Shown: in pieces, positions 1 through 13,024 of the stretch
Numbering within the stretch: position 1 is the stretch's first letter
Layout of the letters: each line of letters starts with the position of its first letter
Origin: Polytrichum commune
Taxonomy: Eukaryota > Streptophyta > Polytrichopsida > Polytrichales > Polytrichaceae
NCBI GenBank assembly: GCA_950295325.1
Contig: OX485804.1
Coordinates: 31,310,001 to 31,374,000 of the forward strand
Reading direction: 5' to 3'
Length of the DNA: 64,000 nucleotides
The notes under the pieces: generated by a model
What the model was told of the DNA's origin: nothing
Seen by the model: only the letters and a program-made list of their open reading frames with translations
The model's database searches: none
Translations under genes and position numbers: made by a program

Positions 1-151
1 CGGAGATTGCTTGAAGGGGTGGGTTGCCATTGGATCTAGCGATCCGACTGATTGTGTGAACGTGGAAACAGTCGGATCGTCGATCAGCTTCTAGCTCAGT
101 GGAGGTAAGAGGAGGCGGCGGCGGCGAGGAAGAAGAGGAAGAAGAGAAATC
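1..151 (+). promoter_or_regulatory. Probable 5' leader of CPN60
   Basis: This stretch lies directly upstream of the CPN60 start codon at 152. It ends in a purine-rich run of GGA, GGC and GAA units (about 106-150), a common feature of plant 5' untranslated leaders. A short inverted match, gatccgactg with cagtcggatc, occurs at about 41-80. No TATA box can be assigned, so the transcription start probably lies within or upstream of the window edge. Confidence 0.4.
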
Positions 152-3100
152 ATGTATCGTGCGGTAGCCGCGTTGGCATCTGGTGTCAGGTGCTCTTTCG
201 TTCAATGTCGTGCTATTTTGGATTAGTTTTTGCGACTTTGGATAGTTTGACGTTCCCTTGGGCATGGGTTTCCCATGTCGTCCATATGACCAGATGATGG
301 AGTGTGAAAGAGCGGAGAAGAGAGTGTGCAATCTCGCTTATTAATCCAGGTTCTAGCCGTTCAATGGTTTATACAATCGTTTCTTAGTTGATTAGATATT
401 GCTGATTGGATATTGTGACAGTAGTGGTTAGGTTAGTGGGGCTAGGTTTGGGTACTTATTAGGACCATGGTCTTATTCATGTCCCATTACACTGACTATG
501 TCTTCAATAAAGTGAATGTGTCCACGCAGTTAAGAAGAATGTGTTCATCCTAATTAGAACTAATCAAGGTTTTGTGAATAATAGTCAGCAAGCTATCCGC
601 ACTCATTTAATCTGGCTCCTTCAACAACTCGATTGATCTGTCCTCTGTAATTGGCTTAGAGGGTTTAAGGATGACGGCGTGATGACTAGTTTGGGATTCA
701 GGGTTTAGTGTCTATTGTAATAGCTCGACTTTGTCTGCCTAGAAAAAAGGTCCTTAATTTGTCCTTTAGATGCTCCTTCTTGACATTTTTAACTGAGTTC
801 ATTTGTTGTGAAGTTATTTGGGCTAGTTTGTGGTCTACAGCAAGTACAGTGCGAAAATTGTGGATGCCAGGGTTTAGGGTTTAAGGTTTCCCATATTTTT
901 AAGAATTGTTTCTACTTGCTGATTATGCTACTGATTGACGAGGAGCACGTGCGTTATTAGTGTTCCCGAAACTGTGTGTTATCTAGTCCATTTGGTCCAC
1001 ATATTGACGATCTTCTTGTTTTCTTTTCCGCTGTGTTTGTTGTGTGTTGCAGACAACGTGTGCGAACTCAAGTAAGCGTCTTTCCGTTTCATTTCCTTGT
1101 GTTTAAGCTTGCAAATCAAGAGAACTTCCAACTCCACAATCATTATCTAGTTAATTATGTTAATCATGTTAATAATGATGATTAGTTTAGTCAATGACAA
1201 TTTAGTAGTAGACTCTCTCATAGTTGTGGCGTATTGGCGTTTCACTCCTTTGTGGTATCTGTAAGCAGGATGTTTCTAGTAGAGCACAATGGGTTCGAAG
1301 ATACGCAGCCAAGGACATCCGGTTTGGTGTAGAGGCTCGTGCCCTGATGCTGCAAGGGGTTGAACAACTTGCTGATGCGGTCCAGGTTACCATGGGCCCC
1401 AAGGTATTTCAGTCAATTTGCAATTTTCCTCACATTAATACTGGTCTTAAATAGCGATGTTGGGTTACTGATGAGTTCGCCTGCCTTGGTTGTTACTAAC
1501 GTGGGGATCCTTGAGAGTCCCAGTAGATCGAACTTGGTGAAGTGTGACAAGTTAGTGGGTGGTCGCTGTTAGGATCATAACCTTCACTAGCTAATGAGCT
1601 CTATCGGAAATGTTAGCAAATATTATTCTTTTTCTTCTAGACTGGAGAGTTTAATAAGTCAGAATTCATTTCTGACTGACTAATTGGTTTTGGTGAGATA
1701 TCTAGGGACGGAATGTAGTGATCGAGCAGAGCTATGGTGCCCCAAAGGTGACAAAAGATGGTGTCACTGTTGCAAAGAGTATCGAATTCAGAGACAAAAT
1801 TAAGAATATTGGAGCAAGTCTTGTGAAGCAGGTTGCAAATGCTACAAATGATGCTGCCGGAGATGGTATAATTCTACTGTCGACTTTGAAGTGTATTTGG
1901 CGTGGGATGATTATTGTTCATGTTTTTGCAGTTTGAAGGAGAGAGAATCAAATGTATTGCAATTTCTAGAGTGGCTGTTGCTATTTTAAGACAAATGGTG
2001 TCAATGAGTTGTAATAGGTATATAGGTATATTAATAGTTAATGTAAATAACTTAATAGGCTTAGGTGTCCTAGTTGTCCATTGTGCATATTTCTCTTATC
2101 TAATTGTGTGTAAATGTGTCAGGTACGACGGCTGCAACTGTGCTTACACGAGCTATCTTTGCTGAAGGTTGCAAGTCCGTGGCAGCTGGAATGAATGCCA
2201 TGGATTTGCGACGTGGCATCAACCTTGCTGTTGATGCTGTGGTTGCTCATTTAAAGAGCCGAGCTAGACAGATCAGCACATCTGAGGAGATTGCTCAGGT
2301 ATGTCCCTGTCTTCTATGTACAGGCTGACAATCTGACATTACATTTTTGTTTGTTTATTTGGATAGTTGAAATAGTGCCTCAATTTGAATTTGACAATTT
2401 CTATGTCATTCAGGTTGGAACAATCTCTGCCAATGGTGATCGTGAAATTGGTGATCTCATTGCTCGTGCTATGGAAAAAGTTGGCAAGGATGGTGTCATT
2501 ACTGTCTCTGTAAGCAATTTTCCTACTTCATTCACCCATTTTGTACTACAACAATTGGTGCTCATGTGTTCAAATTAGACTGTTGTGGGTCACAGGACAG
2601 ATTTAAAACTCTCTTAGCATAGAATGTTGCAATGTTACTCCAATGGTTTAAAACAGTTTAAGCCTTTGTGGATGTACTCACATCTTTTATTGTGGTTCAT
2701 GCAATTAACCTATATTGGTGGTTGTGGCTGTGTTGTATGCAGGATGGAAAAACTCTATTCAATGAGTTGGAGGTTGTCGAAGGCATGAAGCTTGACCGAG
2801 GCTACATTTCCCCTTACTTTATTACCAATGCAAAAACACAAAAAGTTGTAAGTGTCGATTTTTATGATACTGAACGTTTTCCATCCTTATCTCAATTGTG
2901 TCTGGAAGGTGAATGGAATCTGGTCTGATGCAAGATGTGTCTGGCCATTGGTATTTGTAGTGCTTTTTTGTGACATGATGCTAATGTATCTCTTATCATG
3001 TATTTGTTGGACCTTTCTGTGGCTGCTAATCTACAAGGATAAAGTGTTACTTATGTGGTTTATAGTAGTTAGATTAAGTCTGACAGATTTTCAGATTTTC

Positions 3101-6100
3101 TGTGCAATATGGTTGTCACTCTGGTGATATGATTGATGTTGACATTGGATGTATGTTCTGCTCAGGAACTTGAGAATGCAGTAATTCTTATCCATGAAAA
3201 GAAAATTACCAGTCTGCAGAGCATTTTGCCAGTGCTGGAGTTGGTTGTGCGGGTGAGATTTCATTGAGGAACTGTTTGTATATGATTGAGTAGTTGTTGC
3301 TGCAACTAAATACTACTAACCTGTAAAAAACTTCCATTTTAGTTGCTGTGCCAAGAATTATAGTCCTGTGTGGACCATTACATTAACGAACGTTTCCCAT
3401 GTTGAATAATTGGTTTCAGGAGCAAAGGCCATTGTTGATCGTAGCAGAGGATGTTGAAAGTGAGGCTCTGGCAACACTTATTGTGAACAAACTTCGAGGT
3501 GGAGTCAAGGTATTTAGAGTATGCCTTATATTTGCAACAGTCAGGTCCTTTTTGTTGTTGATTAATTTATGGACTAGGCACTACAGGTCAGTGGGGGAAG
3601 CTTGCAAGGGGGTTCATCATTCTAATGGAGGAGTCTGTACTTTTGCTTTCGTAGAGAATCTCAATTTCTGATTTGCCTGAAGTAATAAGTTTTTGAAGTT
3701 TTGTTATCCTTTTATTGGTGCTGAGTAATGTTATCCTAATGAAACGTTCTCTGGTGGAAAAACTTGATCAAGATGTCTGCCAACTATTCTAATATATCAA
3801 CAGCGAATATTGAACAAAAGATGAAACACATGCAGTAGCACAAGTACACATAGGTGAATATGCTTAATTGTTTCGGTCTTCAGAGTGTGGTTTGGTGTCA
3901 TTGTATGGTACTTAATGACTTGGCTGTCTCCAGGTGTGTGCCATCAAGGCACCTGGCTTTGGAGACAATAGGAAGAATTCCCTTCAAGACCTGTCTATTT
4001 TGACGGGAGGTCAGGTGAATACACTTTATGCCAACCTATAATTTCCCCCTCTCATGAAGTTTTTTGCACACATACTAGGAGTTGTACTAGTTCATTAGTG
4101 GATGGTATTTTAACATCAATTCACGTGTCTATCTATCGTCATGTTTGTCAAAAATTATGTTGAACTTTTAACTGACAATGAAGGCAGTGTGCTTCTAATT
4201 TTGGTGGGCATTGCTTATATTGGTATTTGTGGAAGTGCAGCTCATCAGTGAAGAATTGGGTTTGAAGGCCGAGAAAGTGACACCTGACATGCTGGGAACA
4301 GCAAAGAGGATTACTGTTACTAAGGATGACACCATTATTCTTGATGGTGCTGGCGACAAGAAGAAAATTGAGGAGCGAAGTGAGCAGGTAAAATTTTTCT
4401 TTGACATATAAGTAAAACACCAAGATTAAAAAGCATCAAACCCACTTTAGTTACTGAGGGATGCTTCTGAGTTCATTTAATTAAGGTATGTTGATCCTTT
4501 TAAAAGTTACTGCTCTGCGTTCAATCAAGGTTTTGAATTTGGCAGAGTGGAACTACCTACAAATACTCTTTGCATATGTGCAAATTGTTTTGTAAGCTCA
4601 CAGAGCACTACAATAGTGTACAAGCATTACACGGTGGGTGGGTGGACTTTTTATGTACATGCAAGGCACTGAGATTAGGAATGTGTTCTGTATTTTAGGG
4701 TCTAAAGACCTAGTTGTTTGTTCATTAAAGAATTTTGAATCTGTAATATGGCTGTTGGGTTGGTTAGGGTACTGGAGACTCCATGCAATACCTGCCCAAC
4801 TTCGCATTGAAGTATTTTTTGCCAGAAGCATTCACTAAAGGCATCAATGACCACATTTGTGGGGGCATGTGTGCAGATTCGGGAGGCAATTGAGGTTGCT
4901 ACTTCTGATTATGACAAGGACAAGTTGCGTGAGAGGCTTGCAAAACTCTCTGGAGGTGTTGCTGTTCTCCAGGTATCTTAAAGATGTTGTATTTTTAGTC
5001 TGTCCATATGATATAGATGAACTGATCTTCAAATGTTATTATGTTCTGACGTATATCTATCCTGCACTTTATTGTCGAGCCAATTTTATGGTGTTTGAAA
5101 ACTATTAATGCTCTCTGCCATCCTTACATTCGCTTATCCTGAATTGCAGATTGGTGGAGCTAGTGAAGTAGAGGTAAATGAAAAGAAAGATCGTGTGACC
5201 GATGCGTTGAATGCCACTAAGGCAGCTGTGGAAGAGGGCATTGTTGCTGGTATGACACCTATTCACCTTGCCCTTTTGAGTCTGAGCACAAGGAGCTGGT
5301 GTTGAGGAAGGTGTTGTTGGTGATTCTGTTATCGTATGCCGATTTACTGATTGTAATTTCTTCAGTTGATTATACTTCCTAAATAATGCTTAAAGTGAAT
5401 ATTCTAGAAGTCATTCATAATGAAAGGTCTGGTGGTGCCTCTTTGCCATCAAAAGAGCTGTTTTAAGCTATATGTATCTCGACATATGTAGGCTAGTTGG
5501 TAGCTTGACTTAGTGATGACATGTGCAATTGCTGTATAATACAGGGGGAGGTGTGGCCCTGCTGCATGCTTCAAAGGAGCTAGACAACATTCAAACTGCT
5601 AACTTTGATCAAAAGATTGGAGTCCAGATCATTCAAAATGCACTAAAGGTATTCCTTTTGAGATGCACATTAGTGTCAGTAGGGTGAACCATGTAATTAA
5701 TCCTAGGTTTCTCCAGAGGGTAAGAAAACAAGTGGTTTAAATTACCCTTAACATGTTGTCTTCTGTGCCATATGATGAAGATAGTAGGTCATGTACATTT
5801 GGACTCAATATCCAGCCCTAGTTGTGAAAGGATTCAGTGGTCAACTGTATTCTGATTTTTGGGACCTGTTTTGACCACAAAAAAGATAGGCAACGTTCTA
5901 TACATCCAGAGCATTCTTATTTTCCCAACATGAAGTACTCAATGCTGGTTCTAAATGAGTTATGGTTCGCCACAGATGCCAGCATACACTATAGCATCAA
6001 ATGCCGGTGTGGAGGGAGCTGTTGTGGTGGGCAAGCTATTAGAACAGACCAATCTTGACATTGGTTATGATGCTGCTAAAGGTATGGAGTCCTTTTGTTT

Positions 6101-7326
6101 GCATTGCTTGTTGGAGTGTACACTATTGCTTTCTCTATCTGGACTGAAGGTTGAGTATTGTTTTGTGTTCGTACCTGTTGGGTGACTGCATTGATACTCA
6201 CTTTACTAGCTTAATAGTACCGCTCTCCCAGGCTGTTCCAAGATTCATATTTTAATATTGCTCCTCTGTAATTTGTGCAGCGGAGTACGTGGATATGATC
6301 AAGGCTGGAATTATTGACCCTGTCAAGGTTATCAGAACCTCACTTGTTGATGCTGCCAGGTAAACCTTCTGCATTTGCTCTTTCTTTTGCTTACTTTCTG
6401 ATCTGTGTATGACTTGTCTACTAATGAGGTGGTACTATTTATAAATTTTGAAGTACACTAAATTTTGTATTTAGTCACTTATTTTTGGAAATACTCAATG
6501 CTTCTATCTGGTTACTGTATATCTCATTTTCTGCCAACAAAGGTCCAAATGGTTGTTTGGACATCATAGAACATTATCATCTCGGTAAAAGTTCACATTA
6601 ATGGTAGAAAGAGCATTGTGCTAATAGTGAATGACAATAAATACGGTATTTAGTGTTCACGGTTTATGGTATTTAGTGTCAGGTGCCCTATTTCCGAAGG
6701 GCCTAAACTAGATGCCTAGAGGTCTCACAAAGTGTCATGTCTTCTAATTGCCAATATTATATTATATGTCCAAGATACTTGAGATGATAATTTTGTGTTT
6801 TAGAATGCAAGAAGATATTATTTATCATACTCATGTCAAGGTAATTAGTGTAACCTAGCATACACCTCAAAATAGGGTAAGTGACAGTATAATGCATGTG
6901 ATAATAAATACCACAAATGGTGTAGTTCAGTGCCCGGGAAATTTTTGGGCATAGTCTGTTAAGATCCTAGTGATCTAAATCTAGTCGGTTTTCCTTTATT
7001 CATTTGGGGTATATTCTGGAGATTCCTCTAAAATGGTCGGTAATTCTCCTGAGGTCTCTAACCTCAACCTGTTATTTCTCAAACTGAACTGGTTCATCTG
7101 TAAGTAACCTCTGATTCTTCCCGAACATATGTGTTCTCTATGGGTGAAGATTTTTACAATGAATTCTGACGTTTGTATGATTTGAATTGTGGATGTCAGC
7201 GTGTCATCGTTGATGACAACGACAGAGTGTGTAGTTGCCGACTTCCCATCAGAAGACAAGGCAGGAGGCATGGGTGGTATGGGAGGGATGGGTGGCATGG
7301 GTGGCATGGGAGGAATGGATTATTGA
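152..7326 (+). CDS. Mitochondrial chaperonin CPN60 (HSP60), 17 exons
   Basis: This gene encodes the group I chaperonin that forms the mitochondrial folding cage with CPN10 and uses ATP to refold imported proteins. Exons are 152-189, 1053-1071, 1269-1403, 1706-1865, 2123-2298, 2414-2509, 2743-2847, 3166-3252, 3420-3509, 3934-4014, 4241-4387, 4877-4972, 5150-5249, 5545-5648, 5976-6081, 6281-6359 and 7200-7326. All junctions are GT-AG and the joined frame is 581 codons plus stop, close to the plant family length of about 577. Residues 1-33 are Arg-rich and lack acidic residues apart from D20, as expected of a mitochondrial presequence, ending near RRYAA. The ATP motif GDGTT is at 116-120, the cpn60 signature [12 protein letters not shown] at 435-446, and the C-terminus carries GGM repeats ending in MDY. 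The ATG was chosen because the MYR start matches the plant family. Exon 2 is a 19-nt micro-exon. Each exon matches the family in order and no break is seen, so the gene should be functional. Confidence 0.97.
869..883 (+). promoter_or_regulatory. Telo-box-like motif in CPN60 intron 1
   Basis: The first intron (190-1052, 863 bp) contains two joined copies of the plant telomere-type unit GGGTTTA, with another GGGTTTAG near 700. Telo-boxes near the 5' ends of plant genes are known to accompany expression in dividing tissue. A role here is inference from position and motif only. Confidence 0.3.
6655..6928. mobile_element. MITE family A copy inside CPN60 intron 16
   Basis: The left end carries ggtttatggtatttagtgtc, and the right end carries its inverted form (aataaataccacaaatggtgtagt). 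The interior shares long stretches with the copy at 31180-31731, for example the segment cctagcatacacctcaaaat. Other copies lie at 18309, 27744 and 48276. It is non-coding and sits within an 840-bp intron, so it should be spliced out. The superfamily is not assigned because no convincing target duplication is visible. Confidence 0.7.
6929..7135 (+). repeat. Dispersed repeat family R, copy 1 (in CPN60 intron 16)
   Basis: It begins with agtgcccgggaa, directly after the family A element, and continues through blocks such as aagatcctagtgatc, tagattcctcta-type and cggtaattctcctga. The same ordered blocks recur in the same orientation at 10672-10880, 18848-19055 and 30374-30640. No coding potential or terminal inverted repeats are seen. 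It ends about 65 bp before the last CPN60 exon. It may be part of a larger unrecognised element. Confidence 0.65.
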
Positions 7327-8444
7327 GGGAGCTCTATTATTTGTAATTCAGCCCATTCTAATCAATTTTGACAGAACCCAATCCTGGCGGATACATTCCA
7401 GGGTGACTAGACCTCATATACTTTCAGAGTGGTCCCTAGTTAGTCAAGCCACTAGTGAGGTTGGGACCCTGAGTTTACTTTTTAGAAACCAAGAGGATTC
7501 AACTCTTTCGTGGAAACCAAAAAATCACTTGTGAAATCTGGAAGGCATTCTGAGTGCCTTTCAAAATGCTTTCTGAATTCCAAGAAAAGAAAATTGATTT
7601 TTGAGGGATGTTTCAATAATAGTGGATGTCAGTAAGCTGCTGTCTATTCTGAGCTTTAGAGGTTGCGCCTTACGTGTAACATTTTCTACCCTCCAATTAC
7701 AATAGGTCATTTCCCGGGAGATAGACATCTTGCTCTTCCTCAAATCGTCCTTTTATTCATTGATAGAACCTCGGGTTGACAGACTTGGGAATCATAGAAT
7801 GTTGATGTGGTCATCGAGGGGAATGACTCATTTCAAGGTCCACATGTGCGGCTACTCAGGTGTCAGATAATACATTAAAAACGAGTTGTGAAAGTAATTT
7901 CAGCAGGGTTCCAAAATAAAAATTGTGTGCATAAAATTAATGAAATTCTGAACGAAATTGAATGTCATTGAATGAAACCCATGGATAGGGGTTGGCTGCA
8001 CGATTCATCTTTGCCATTTTCCTTTTTGTTCGATTTATCCAAATTTAAACAGAATGCAATACCTTCTTAAAAGTGGAATTGGGTCGCAATGGAGGAGCTA
8101 TGATGGCTGATACGTTGAGGACAATATAGGTTGGGTACGTCAAGTAGTACCTTCGTTTAGAAGTGAGTGCAAACTGTGCCATCGAGTATGGCTATGAACC
8201 ATGAAGTTAGACCATGGAAGGTGGTCAGTTTCCATGGTCCGATCCCTTACAAAATCAATTTACAAAGCCTTTGGGCCCCTCACTAGCTGTCAACGAAATG
8301 TGGACCAAGAGAAATGACCATGCACCAACAATCAATGTGTTAATTGTTTCAATATATGCCCAAAAATTTTGCATTTTGGATAATAAAAACCAAGTGTGAC
8401 CATTCTCTTGTCTTCTCCAATCTTCATCTTCTCTTCCCCGAAAA
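7327..8444. other. CPN60 3' region and intergenic DNA
   Basis: The stretch after the CPN60 stop probably includes its 3' untranslated region. No perfect AATAAA signal was found close to the stop. Farther on is AT-rich sequence without a convincing reading frame or recognisable element. Confidence 0.4.
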
Positions 8445-9405
8445 AAATTCATTAAAATTATTGTAACAACATTTCTCTGCCATGGGTCTTTATGTTTTTC
8501 TACTTGAGCACCTTGTTTGCCTGTCTCACCAGTAAACCTGCGTGACCATGTCAGTGGATAATGTGGATAATTGTTATAAGTGATAAATCATATGTGGCAG
8601 TAAGTATAATAGAACTCGACTTTGGCCATTCATAAAAAAGAATTCTAATGTCGGTATATATATATATATATGTTTTTGATATCCTTACTAACACTAAAGT
8701 AAAACATTTAACTTCCACATATTACCTTAGTTGATATTTAGTGTTTAAGTTTCCATTTAATGTTACCTACTTTCATAGGGTCATTGATATTTAGTGTATG
8801 CGTTCATATTTAGTGTAGTTGGAAACTATGCAAAAAAGAACTGCAATTGTTTTTCCACTGCGGTTCTTTTGACCACCTTGATCTACAGTTGCTAGATGAC
8901 TATACATTTTTCTTTCTTGTTTTGCAACTGTAATTTTTTTTTTAAAATTGAGCGTGTAATATACCGTTGGAAAGGTAGTTTCAAGACCTTTCCAACAATA
9001 TATTACAAGCCCCCAAATTCCAAACATTTCAGTTGGTAGACCAAAAGAACAAATTTGCACTCAAATTCTTGAGTTGTAGATGTCCCACATTGTTTGATGA
9101 AATATGTGGGAGCAAGTTTAAGGGGTAGGGCATGGAAGAATTGCTATGTCTCATAGGCTATGATATGATTTATGCACACAGAGGGTGGGTTTGCTTCTCA
9201 AACGTCATTACATCATATAGATGTTGAAAAGTGGGCCTTGCCTAGTTGGAGGAGTTGTATATAAAGCCCCCAAAAAAATTTCATTAAAAAGAATATTATA
9301 ATGGCATTTCTCTGCCATGGGCCCTTGCCTTTTCCTACCAGACCACCTCTCTTGACCCTCTCACTGCAAAACCTGTTGGACCATGTCAGTGCATTTATTA
9401 GGCCT
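8445..9405 (+). repeat. Pair of direct repeats with intervening MITE debris
   Basis: Two related blocks of about 125 bp, at 8445-8570 and 9280-9405, share catttctctgccatggg, cacctctcttg/caccttgtttg and gaccatgtcagtg in the same order. Between them lie a short TA run (8656-8672), fragments resembling the gatatttagtgt motif of family A (8735-8820), and a small stem-loop, ttggaaaggt with acctttccaa, at about 8968-8996. This looks like a segmental duplication or two copies of one decayed element. Confidence 0.5.
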
Positions 9406-10671
9406 TGAAAATTGTATTTTGGGGACCTCGACCTTCATGGTCCCTCTACCATTTTTTCCTTAGTGTAAGCCGAAGTGGTCCTGGGACGAGTTCAGCAGCC
9501 AATCAACGCTCTTACAACGCCTTGGTCCGACTTCGTAGTCCATAGTGTAAACCGCCCCTTGGTCACCTTAACAAAAGTCAAACTACACCCACCATCCTAT
9601 AATGAGTGCTATGCACTGAATTATGACACGCTTAATTTTTGTTCCATGGCAAATTAGGAGGCGGCATGTGGTTGTGAGGTGCAATTCGACCATGTGACCA
9701 CTTTAGAGACATGACACAACCGATATTGGTGTTGAACTTGGCCATTGCGTCGTAAAAACAGTTGAAGGTGTCCTTGTATTTTCGTTCTCTGTATTCGCTT
9801 TCCCCAGCCTTCCAGCCTTGGAAAATGCGTGGTAATGGAGATGTGCATCCCTCAATTTGCAGTCTTATTGATCTTTCCAGGCTCCTTTCACCGTTTACAA
9901 AAACATCATCATGAACCTAAACCTTGAAATCTTGCTGGCAATTGTGCCTCGCACATATTCATTGCCTCACGTGATATGCTTGCTGAGAGTGTTTCTAGGA
10001 ATCGATTGATTCGATTTTGCGTGTGAGAACCCATAACTACAGGGCTTGGATGCTGCCCACAAATCAGTGTGCGCAAAAGCATGGGAAGAACATTGACAAG
10101 GGAAAAATTCTTGTGAATAATGTGATAGTGATTGTAATGTGATAGTAATCGGATATTTAAAGATGTTCTTGTTTTAGATTTCATTTAGGTCTATATACTG
10201 TACAAACATCTTTGTGCATGGGTAAAACTAGCATCGTTCTAATTTAATATTACGGTGTTATTGACCCCGATATTAGGAGAGTATGCAAAGATCGTTTCAA
10301 ATTGTAACACCCACCAAGTATCAACATTTCATCGCTACTGTGATTTTGATGTTGGTCAAGTAGGTTTTTCAACGTCATTATTGATACTTTATTGACATCA
10401 TCCATTCACATGTGCACGAGTCAAACATTGGTTCTAAGATATTAATCACAATACTAATGTTCGTTTCAAAAAGCTCAGGGCCACTTCACACACGAGCCAA
10501 GAACTGTGACCATGAAATTGTGAGAGCTCAAAAGAAAGTGTTCAAAGCTGGTCCCAACACACCTCCAAAATCACGTAGTGTGGTCATGGATCCTCAAGTG
10601 TAGTGTGAAGTCATATGTCACTGGGCTCTCAACCAAATGCTATTTTAATGTAATTCTATTCATGCAAATTG
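9406..10671. other. Intergenic DNA, nothing recognised
   Basis: Only short open frames without family features are visible. No terminal repeats or tandem arrays were found. Confidence 0.4.
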
Positions 10672-10880
10672 TTCAACCAAGCCAGTAACATGTTGTGATC
10701 TTCCGGTTTTTCCTTTATTAATCTGAGGTATATTGTGTAGATTCCTCTACAATGACCAGGAAGTTTCCCTGGAGTCTTGAACTCCAACCGCTTATTTCTG
10801 AAACTCAAGCGGTTCATCTGTAACTAGTGGTCGGTTCTCCCAGTCCATTGCCTCGGATTTGAGTCGGTAATTTGCATTTA
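10672..10880 (+). repeat. Dispersed repeat family R, copy 2
   Basis: It shares with the other family R copies the ordered blocks acatgttg, cttccggttttt, gaggtatatt, tagattcctcta and cggttcatctgtaact. The 5' end of the repeat (the agtgcccggga block) is missing, so this is a partial copy. Confidence 0.6.
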
Positions 10881-13024
10881 GAAAAGTATTATGACATGCT
10901 AGTGGTACTCCGTCAATCAACTAGAGAATCAAGATCACATTGTGCAATTTAGTCAGTCTCCCACATTATCTCAGCCAATTATTGTGCACAAGATCGTTTC
11001 CTAAGAAAACAACAAGAATATCAAACTTCGTTTCAAGTTCGGAGGAGCTCCTGTACTTGAGCACACATCACAAGCAACAATACAACCTCCTTCCACTTCC
11101 ACCGTTGAGTTTAAGGCGGTTGGGAACAGAGGCTAAGTATAATTAGCTTGCAGTTGATGTAGACCTCAGTTGCTGTTTTGAATTGAAATGAGCACTCTTC
11201 TGTATCGTAAGGTAAGGGCAAACTATACTTGTTGAGAAAGCAAAAAAATTATAGTGGTCAAATATTTGTACATACAAATGTGCTAAACAACAAGTTAGTT
11301 TTAGGGATTGCTAAATTGACCACAAAGACGTGTCGCGTGGTCGCATGATGTGTCAAAATTTGAACAATTTCAAATTGTAGGTTGAAATGGAAAGAAAGAG
11401 GAAGCAAAGCACTCCTCTTCATGTGTGTGAAGGAAAATCAAATTTTGACAAGTCATGTAACCACGTGATGCGTCTCTGTGGTCGATTTAACAATCTAGTT
11501 CTAATGGACATAGATTGTAATGCTTCATTGGTTGGGAATGAGAGATTGTAGTTCTTTCTCTATTGCAGGGCATGAGAGATCAATTCATATGTACCAAACA
11601 TCATTCCTCCTGAACTGAATGTCATTTACACAAAACTGTAATAACACAGAACTTGAATAAAGCTATATTCCTATGTTAGTATCTACTGTATGTTGATAAT
11701 CATCAAAAGCAGTTATTTCACCACCCCTTTCATGATCAAGTCAATAAGTCCTCAGAGAGTATCTCTTCAATCAGTTGAAACTTCACTTCTCGTGCATTAA
11801 TCTTCCATAATATTGTAATCACATCATTTGTCTGAAAATATAAATCTAGGAGGTGTCAGTCAAATACATGAAAACCTTATCATGTCTATGTACATTTTCC
11901 ATTTCTCGTTGCAATGGCCTCAAATACTAGTGTGATGGCATACATTTGTGTCTATGTACAAGATACACACAATGCAAAAAGCACATCAACAACATCTTTT
12001 TGTGGATTTTATGTTTGATGTGGATCTTGGTGGATAAAACTGTTAGACTAGGAGCTTGTGAACGAAGAGGTTGACAATTATGCATCACAAGTTTACGCCT
12101 TGGAGCCTCCAAAAAAAAAAAAGTTTGTGCTTGTGCTTTTATCCATCTCATTGGTAACTATTTGAGTGGATGTGAATATACTTGAACTTCAATATGTGGT
12201 AATTCAAACTAAGTCATCCATGTTATAAGTTGTTGTAACATGTGTGAGTTGTATGTCTTGGGCATGCCCCCTTAACATAAATCAATGACTTTAAGTACCA
12301 AAAGGTGCTTCTTGTTTCACTGTTTAATCAATTAAAGAATCCCAACATTTAAATAATTTGGACACATTTGAATTCCCATTTGAAATTTAAGATTTTATAT
12401 GTGATGACCATTTTGTCAGTTAGGATAACATCTAGTATGCATGGTCATGTGCGACAAGAGAACACACTTTTCATTCCCCTTTCAATCATTTGTCTCCATC
12501 GGGAGGTTGTCATATTGCTATTTGCGGACTTTATTTTATTTGAATGCAAATGCGGCTTCGTAAAGTATATAAATCTTGTTTGATGAGGTTGGCTCACATC
12601 TCTAACATCTTCTTGCCAACTCTTGAGTTGTAGGCTATTGGGTGATAGGGTGGCTGATGGCCACCTGGCTAACAAGGCAACATTGACAACGTATTGGGCT
12701 CAACTCTATATGATGACCTACCTCCCAAGTATGGAAGGTTGAGTTGGGTAGGGCAACCTGGCTGTCAAGGATAGAAGTTGCCGTTGTGCAGCACAGGGAG
12801 GAGCGGCAGAGGCCTCCGGCAGGAGGCTACAATGTGAGATGTCCTCTTTGTCAAGCCTCTCAGTTGTTGTCTCTCATCAATTTGTGCATTGTTCCTACCA
12901 TCAAGTACTCTTATGCAGTAGGTGTTGTTTTGATACTATTCCAAAAAAAAAATCATGGTTCCTAGAATGCAAGCTCTTGCTCACTCTCAAGGGCAAGAGC
13001 AAACATGTGCACGGTTAGAATATT
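10881..13024. other. Intergenic DNA upstream of the HUH-type relic
   Basis: AT-rich sequence with short open frames only. The part from about 12600 to 12960 is more GC-balanced and may belong to the same element as the relic at 13025. Its short frames match no family that I can name with confidence. Confidence 0.3.

Noticed and set aside
6360-7199. Possibility that the long last CPN60 intron marks a broken gene
   Set aside because: The phase-2 join 6359/7200 restores an Ser-Val-Ser-Ser sequence and the family C-terminus, so the gene reads intact.
12744-12965. Short frame ending in CIVPTIKYSYAVG, vaguely like a LINE reverse transcriptase tail
   Set aside because: Too short and no YxDD or other RT motif; it may simply belong to the HUH-type relic's flank.
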